From positions 1 to 6,715 of the forward strand of contig JAHJDQ010000005.1 in NCBI GenBank assembly GCA_018812355.1: DNA of 6,715 nucleotides, written 5' to 3'. A model generated the notes under the pieces. The model did not search any database. It was not told the DNA's origin and saw only the letters and a list, made by a program, of their open reading frames with translations. Made by a program: the position numbers and the translations under genes. Each line of letters starts with the position of its first letter. The first letter of the stretch is position 1. The DNA comes from Nanobdellota archaeon. Lineage in GTDB: Archaea > Nanobdellota > Nanobdellia > Woesearchaeales > GW2011-AR9. Positions 4,455-6,715 of the stretch are shown piece after piece.

Positions 4455-6211
4455 TTTTTCTTTCTTTTCTTTTCTTTCTTCTTACTTCTTTTTAGAATCT
4501 TGTGATGACGATGAATGTACTTATCAATCAAATGTTTATGTAAAATAGATTCTAAAATCATGATGACCAAGAAAAGGATTAAGGTATAGCCAATTAAAAA
4601 AGCAAAGTCCATCCAGATTAAATCAATAGAAGTGTTGAAAATAAATACTTCTCTAACTAATTTTTCGGCAATAACAAAAGGATTGTAAAAAGTAAGTTCT
4701 CGAATTGTTGGAGAAATGCCTTCTAGTGGTAAGATTAATCCAGAGAAAAATAACATTAAACTACCTAAAGAAATTGAGCCAAGTACGGCGGTATCTTCAG
4801 AGGTAAAAGCATAACCAATGGCCATCCCTAAAAAAGTAAAGACGGAAGCGGCCAAGAATAAAATCAAAGCCATTAATGGAATTGAGTTAAGTGTGTCGGG
4901 TAAGAAGATCAAAGAAATACCTAAAATAATCACGACTTGAATTAAGCCGAGAATCAAATTGGTAAAATAAATGGAAAGGACAAAAGTGATTTTCTTTACT
5001 GGAAGAAAAAAGTTGCGGATGAAAGCAGGACTATTCTTTTCCATCATCACTAAAGTTGTTCCCAATAGTAAAGAAGAAAACATAATCACAAGAACAATCA
5101 ATCCGGAGAAAAGATAATTTAAGTGTGTGCTTTTAGGGATGACTGTTTCTAAATGGGTAATTAAAGGACTAGTAATTACTCCTGCATCAGTGATAGTTTG
5201 AGCATCAAGATTGGCCTTAACTTCGTCCAGGGCAGTTTGAATCTCGCTTAATGTAGTCACGGCTTCGTTCAGAGTAGTTCTGGTACTTTCCAAACTAGAA
5301 GCAGTTGTACTAACTTGTTCAGAAGCAGAAGTTAATTTACCTTTAGCTGAATTTAAATCTTCGTTAAGAGTATTAACTAAATCGACAACGGCAACTAAAC
5401 TAACACCGGAAGTGCCATTAATTAATTTAACTGCAGTATTTAGTTTTGTTTCAGCTTGTTCTAACATTGTCGTTAAAGTTAATTTTAAAGAAGCGCTCAT
5501 GTTTGCTCCGCTTACCGCAATTAGAGCGGAATTAATTTTGCTACTACTAGAGTCAATGCTAGCACTAAGATTATCTCTAAAAGTATCAACAATGCTTAAA
5601 TCGTGTTCAGTGGAGGGAGCAGCAAGATCCAAACTAGAAAGACCGGTTTTACTTGCTTCTACACTGGAAGCGGCAGTAGAACTTTTTTCTTTCACGCCGG
5701 AAAGTTTATCTTTTTCTGTAGTAATTTTAGTATTAGTATCAGCAAGGCGAGTGAGCACATTTCCAGCCAATTCTTCAGAAATTTCTTGTGCTTTGATGTT
5801 TAGTTTCTTTTTAACGGAATCTTGGATCATCCAGACGAGATTAACTTTACTTGGGTCAACATAAAAAGTGATTTCTTTTTGAGTGTTGCCTTCAATTTTA
5901 AATGATTCCGGGAGAGAAAGGCAAGTATGAACAAAACCCAGTTTAATATCTTCAATACAGCCTTCCAAAGAATTTTCATATTTAACTATTTTAAATTCTT
6001 CTTCTTGTAAGAGTGTTACTAGGCCATTAACATCGTCAGTAAATGAATCTGCGGCAATGCCAATGTTCAAACCATATTTAGCTGAGTTGTTAAAACTTAA
6101 ACCAAGGATGAGGATGATTAAGAGAGGAGCGAAGACTACGATTAAAGCAGAACTCTTTGCTCTAATTAAGAGACGTAAGTTTTTCTTGGTTAATAACCAT
6201 AAAGATCTCAT
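4451..6211 (-). CDS. ABC-2 type transporter permease with large Ser/Thr-rich ectodomain
   Basis: Membrane subunit of an ABC exporter, 586 residues. A cytoplasmic start is followed by TM1 (about 20-40), an extracytoplasmic region of about 320 residues, then five TM helices near 364-388, 409-433, 443-467, 474-497 and 530-553, the layout of the ABC2_membrane_3 type. The early ectodomain (46-122) has the usual pattern of a small alpha/beta domain ending in YVDPSK. Residues about 140-340 are rich in Ser, Thr, Ala and Leu, look helical or coiled-coil, and contain a weak internal repeat (169-191 and 292-314). The C-terminus is a polylysine tail (KRSKKKEKKRKKK). The ATG overlaps the ATPase stop as ATGA, with AGAGG 10 nt upstream, and the stop overlaps the AK6-like GTG. 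Substrate is not evident; lipid, peptide or drug export are all possible. Confidence 0.9.
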   Translation of the reverse strand: MRSLWLLTKKNLRLLIRAKSSALIVVFAPLLIILILGLSFNNSAKYGLNIGIAADSFTDDVNGLVTLLQEEEFKIVKYENSLEGCIEDIKLGFVHTCLSLPESFKIEGNTQKEITFYVDPSKVNLVWMIQDSVKKKLNIKAQEISEELAGNVLTRLADTNTKITTEKDKLSGVKEKSSTAASSVEASKTGLSSLDLAAPSTEHDLSIVDTFRDNLSASIDSSSSKINSALIAVSGANMSASLKLTLTTMLEQAETKLNTAVKLINGTSGVSLVAVVDLVNTLNEDLNSAKGKLTSASEQVSTTASSLESTRTTLNEAVTTLSEIQTALDEVKANLDAQTITDAGVITSPLITHLETVIPKSTHLNYLFSGLIVLVIMFSSLLLGTTLVMMEKNSPAFIRNFFLPVKKITFVLSIYFTNLILGLIQVVIILGISLIFLPDTLNSIPLMALILFLAASVFTFLGMAIGYAFTSEDTAVLGSISLGSLMLFFSGLILPLEGISPTIRELTFYNPFVIAEKLVREVFIFNTSIDLIWMDFAFLIGYTLILFLVIMILESILHKHLIDKYIHRHHKILKRSKKKEKKRKKK

Positions 6212-6715
6212 TCTTCTTGATCCTCTTTCGCAACTTTAGCAAAAATTTCGTTTAAAGAAGGTTTTCGTAAATCAACATCATACAGGAAAAGGTTTTGTTT
6301 ACGTACTTCTTTAAGTAAACTGGACATCGTTTTTTCAGTGTCGTTAGGGTAAATAATTAGTTGATGGCCTTGGTCGACAATTTTTTTGATGGGCAGGGTT
6401 TTGGCAAATTCAATAATTTTTCGTTTATCTTCCTTACCTTTGATTTTAATGTTAATGACAACATCGTCTTTAAGGAATGGTTTTTGGACATGAGCAAGAT
6501 TACCATAACTTTTTAATTTACCTTTATGAACAATAGCAATCTTATCACAAATTTTTTCTAAAAATTCTAATTGGTGCGAAGCAATTACTATTGTCACGCC
6601 TTGTTTATTGACTTCTTTAATTAAATGAGCAATCTCTTCCTGAAGAATAAAATCTAAATCGGATGTGGGCTCGTCCAAGATTAAAAATTTAGGTTTATGA
6701 ACCAAACTACAAGAT
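6208..6715 (-). CDS. ABC transporter ATP-binding protein, 5' end beyond window
   Basis: C-terminal 168 residues of an ABC ATPase; the frame is open to the right edge (SCS precedes LVHKPKF), so Walker A, the Q-loop and the signature motif lie outside. Visible motifs are Walker B with the catalytic glutamate (FLILDEP, DEP at 6667-6675), a D-loop written SDLD rather than the common SGLD, and the H-loop histidine in IASHQLEF (6574-6576). The core ends near VHKGKLKSYG, followed by a regulatory-type extension finishing KPSLNEIFAKV, which corresponds to the PSLEDVFL ending of ATPases paired with ABC-2 permeases. The stop overlaps the permease ATG by 4 nt, so the two are partners in one exporter. A TTG at 6705 is not the true start, since it falls directly before Walker B. 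Confidence 0.95.
   Translation of the reverse strand, partial: SCSLVHKPKFLILDEPTSDLDFILQEEIAHLIKEVNKQGVTIVIASHQLEFLEKICDKIAIVHKGKLKSYGNLAHVQKPFLKDDVVINIKIKGKEDKRKIIEFAKTLPIKKIVDQGHQLIIYPNDTEKTMSSLLKEVRKQNLFLYDVDLRKPSLNEIFAKVAKEDQEE
6222..6226 (-). promoter_or_regulatory. Shine-Dalgarno-like site for the ABC permease
   Basis: The minus strand reads AGAGG, inside the end of the ATPase gene and 10 nt before the permease ATG at 6211. It supports choosing this ATG, which overlaps the ATPase stop as ATGA, over a later start. Confidence 0.45.

Noticed and set aside
5412..5864. Plus-strand open frame of 150 codons
   Set aside because: It lies opposite the Ser/Thr-rich ectodomain of the permease; the biased codons there leave few stops on the other strand. 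No start signal or recognisable domain.
6703..6705. TTG as start of the ABC ATPase
   Set aside because: The frame continues upstream to the window edge, and this TTG lies just before Walker B, leaving out Walker A. The gene is cut by the window, not truncated.
1..6715. CRISPR array, tRNA, rRNA, insertion sequence or toxin-antitoxin pair
   Set aside because: I found no spaced direct repeats, tRNA-like cloverleaf, transposase motif or small paired genes. The window is almost fully occupied by recognisable genes on one strand.

Overview
This window looks like a piece of an AT-rich archaeal chromosome. The gene content is diagnostic: a histone-fold protein, the hypusine-modified factor aIF5A, class-1 release factor aRF1, ribosomal protein L40e and an AK6/Fap7-type kinase. 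Short genes, 4-nt overlaps, an aRF1 lacking a domain and lysine-rich, AT-driven composition suggest a reduced-genome (DPANN-like, perhaps Woesearchaeota/Pacearchaeota) lineage. That placement is inference and no rRNA is present to test it.

All nine genes lie on the minus strand, so transcription reads from high to low coordinates. Four blocks can be drawn. (A) 6715-3954: the C-terminal part of an ABC ATPase, its ABC-2 permease with a large Ser/Thr-rich ectodomain, and an AK6/Fap7-like kinase, joined by ATGA and GTGA 4-nt overlaps. (B) 3864-2096: aRF1 and a SprT-like zinc metalloprotein, joined by an ATGA overlap. (C) 2045-1247: histone, aIF5A and L40e with 12-22 nt gaps. (D) 1184 to the left edge: an M50 site-2-type membrane protease, cut by the edge.

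Blocks B, C and D each have a TATA-like element centred about 26-28 nt before the first start codon and no Shine-Dalgarno there, as expected for leaderless transcripts. Some internal genes do show Shine-Dalgarno-like sequence. Blocks B and C are information-processing genes (termination, chromatin, elongation, ribosome). Block A joins an exporter to a putative ribosome-assembly kinase. Block D is a membrane protease.

I see no CRISPR array, tRNA, rRNA, insertion sequence or clear defence system. The points most worth a second look are the aRF1 without its minidomain, the altered P-loop in the AK6-like protein, the aRF1/SprT-like pairing, the repeat-bearing exporter ectodomain, and a perfect palindrome just upstream of the aRF1 promoter. 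No intergenic stretch exceeds 90 nt.
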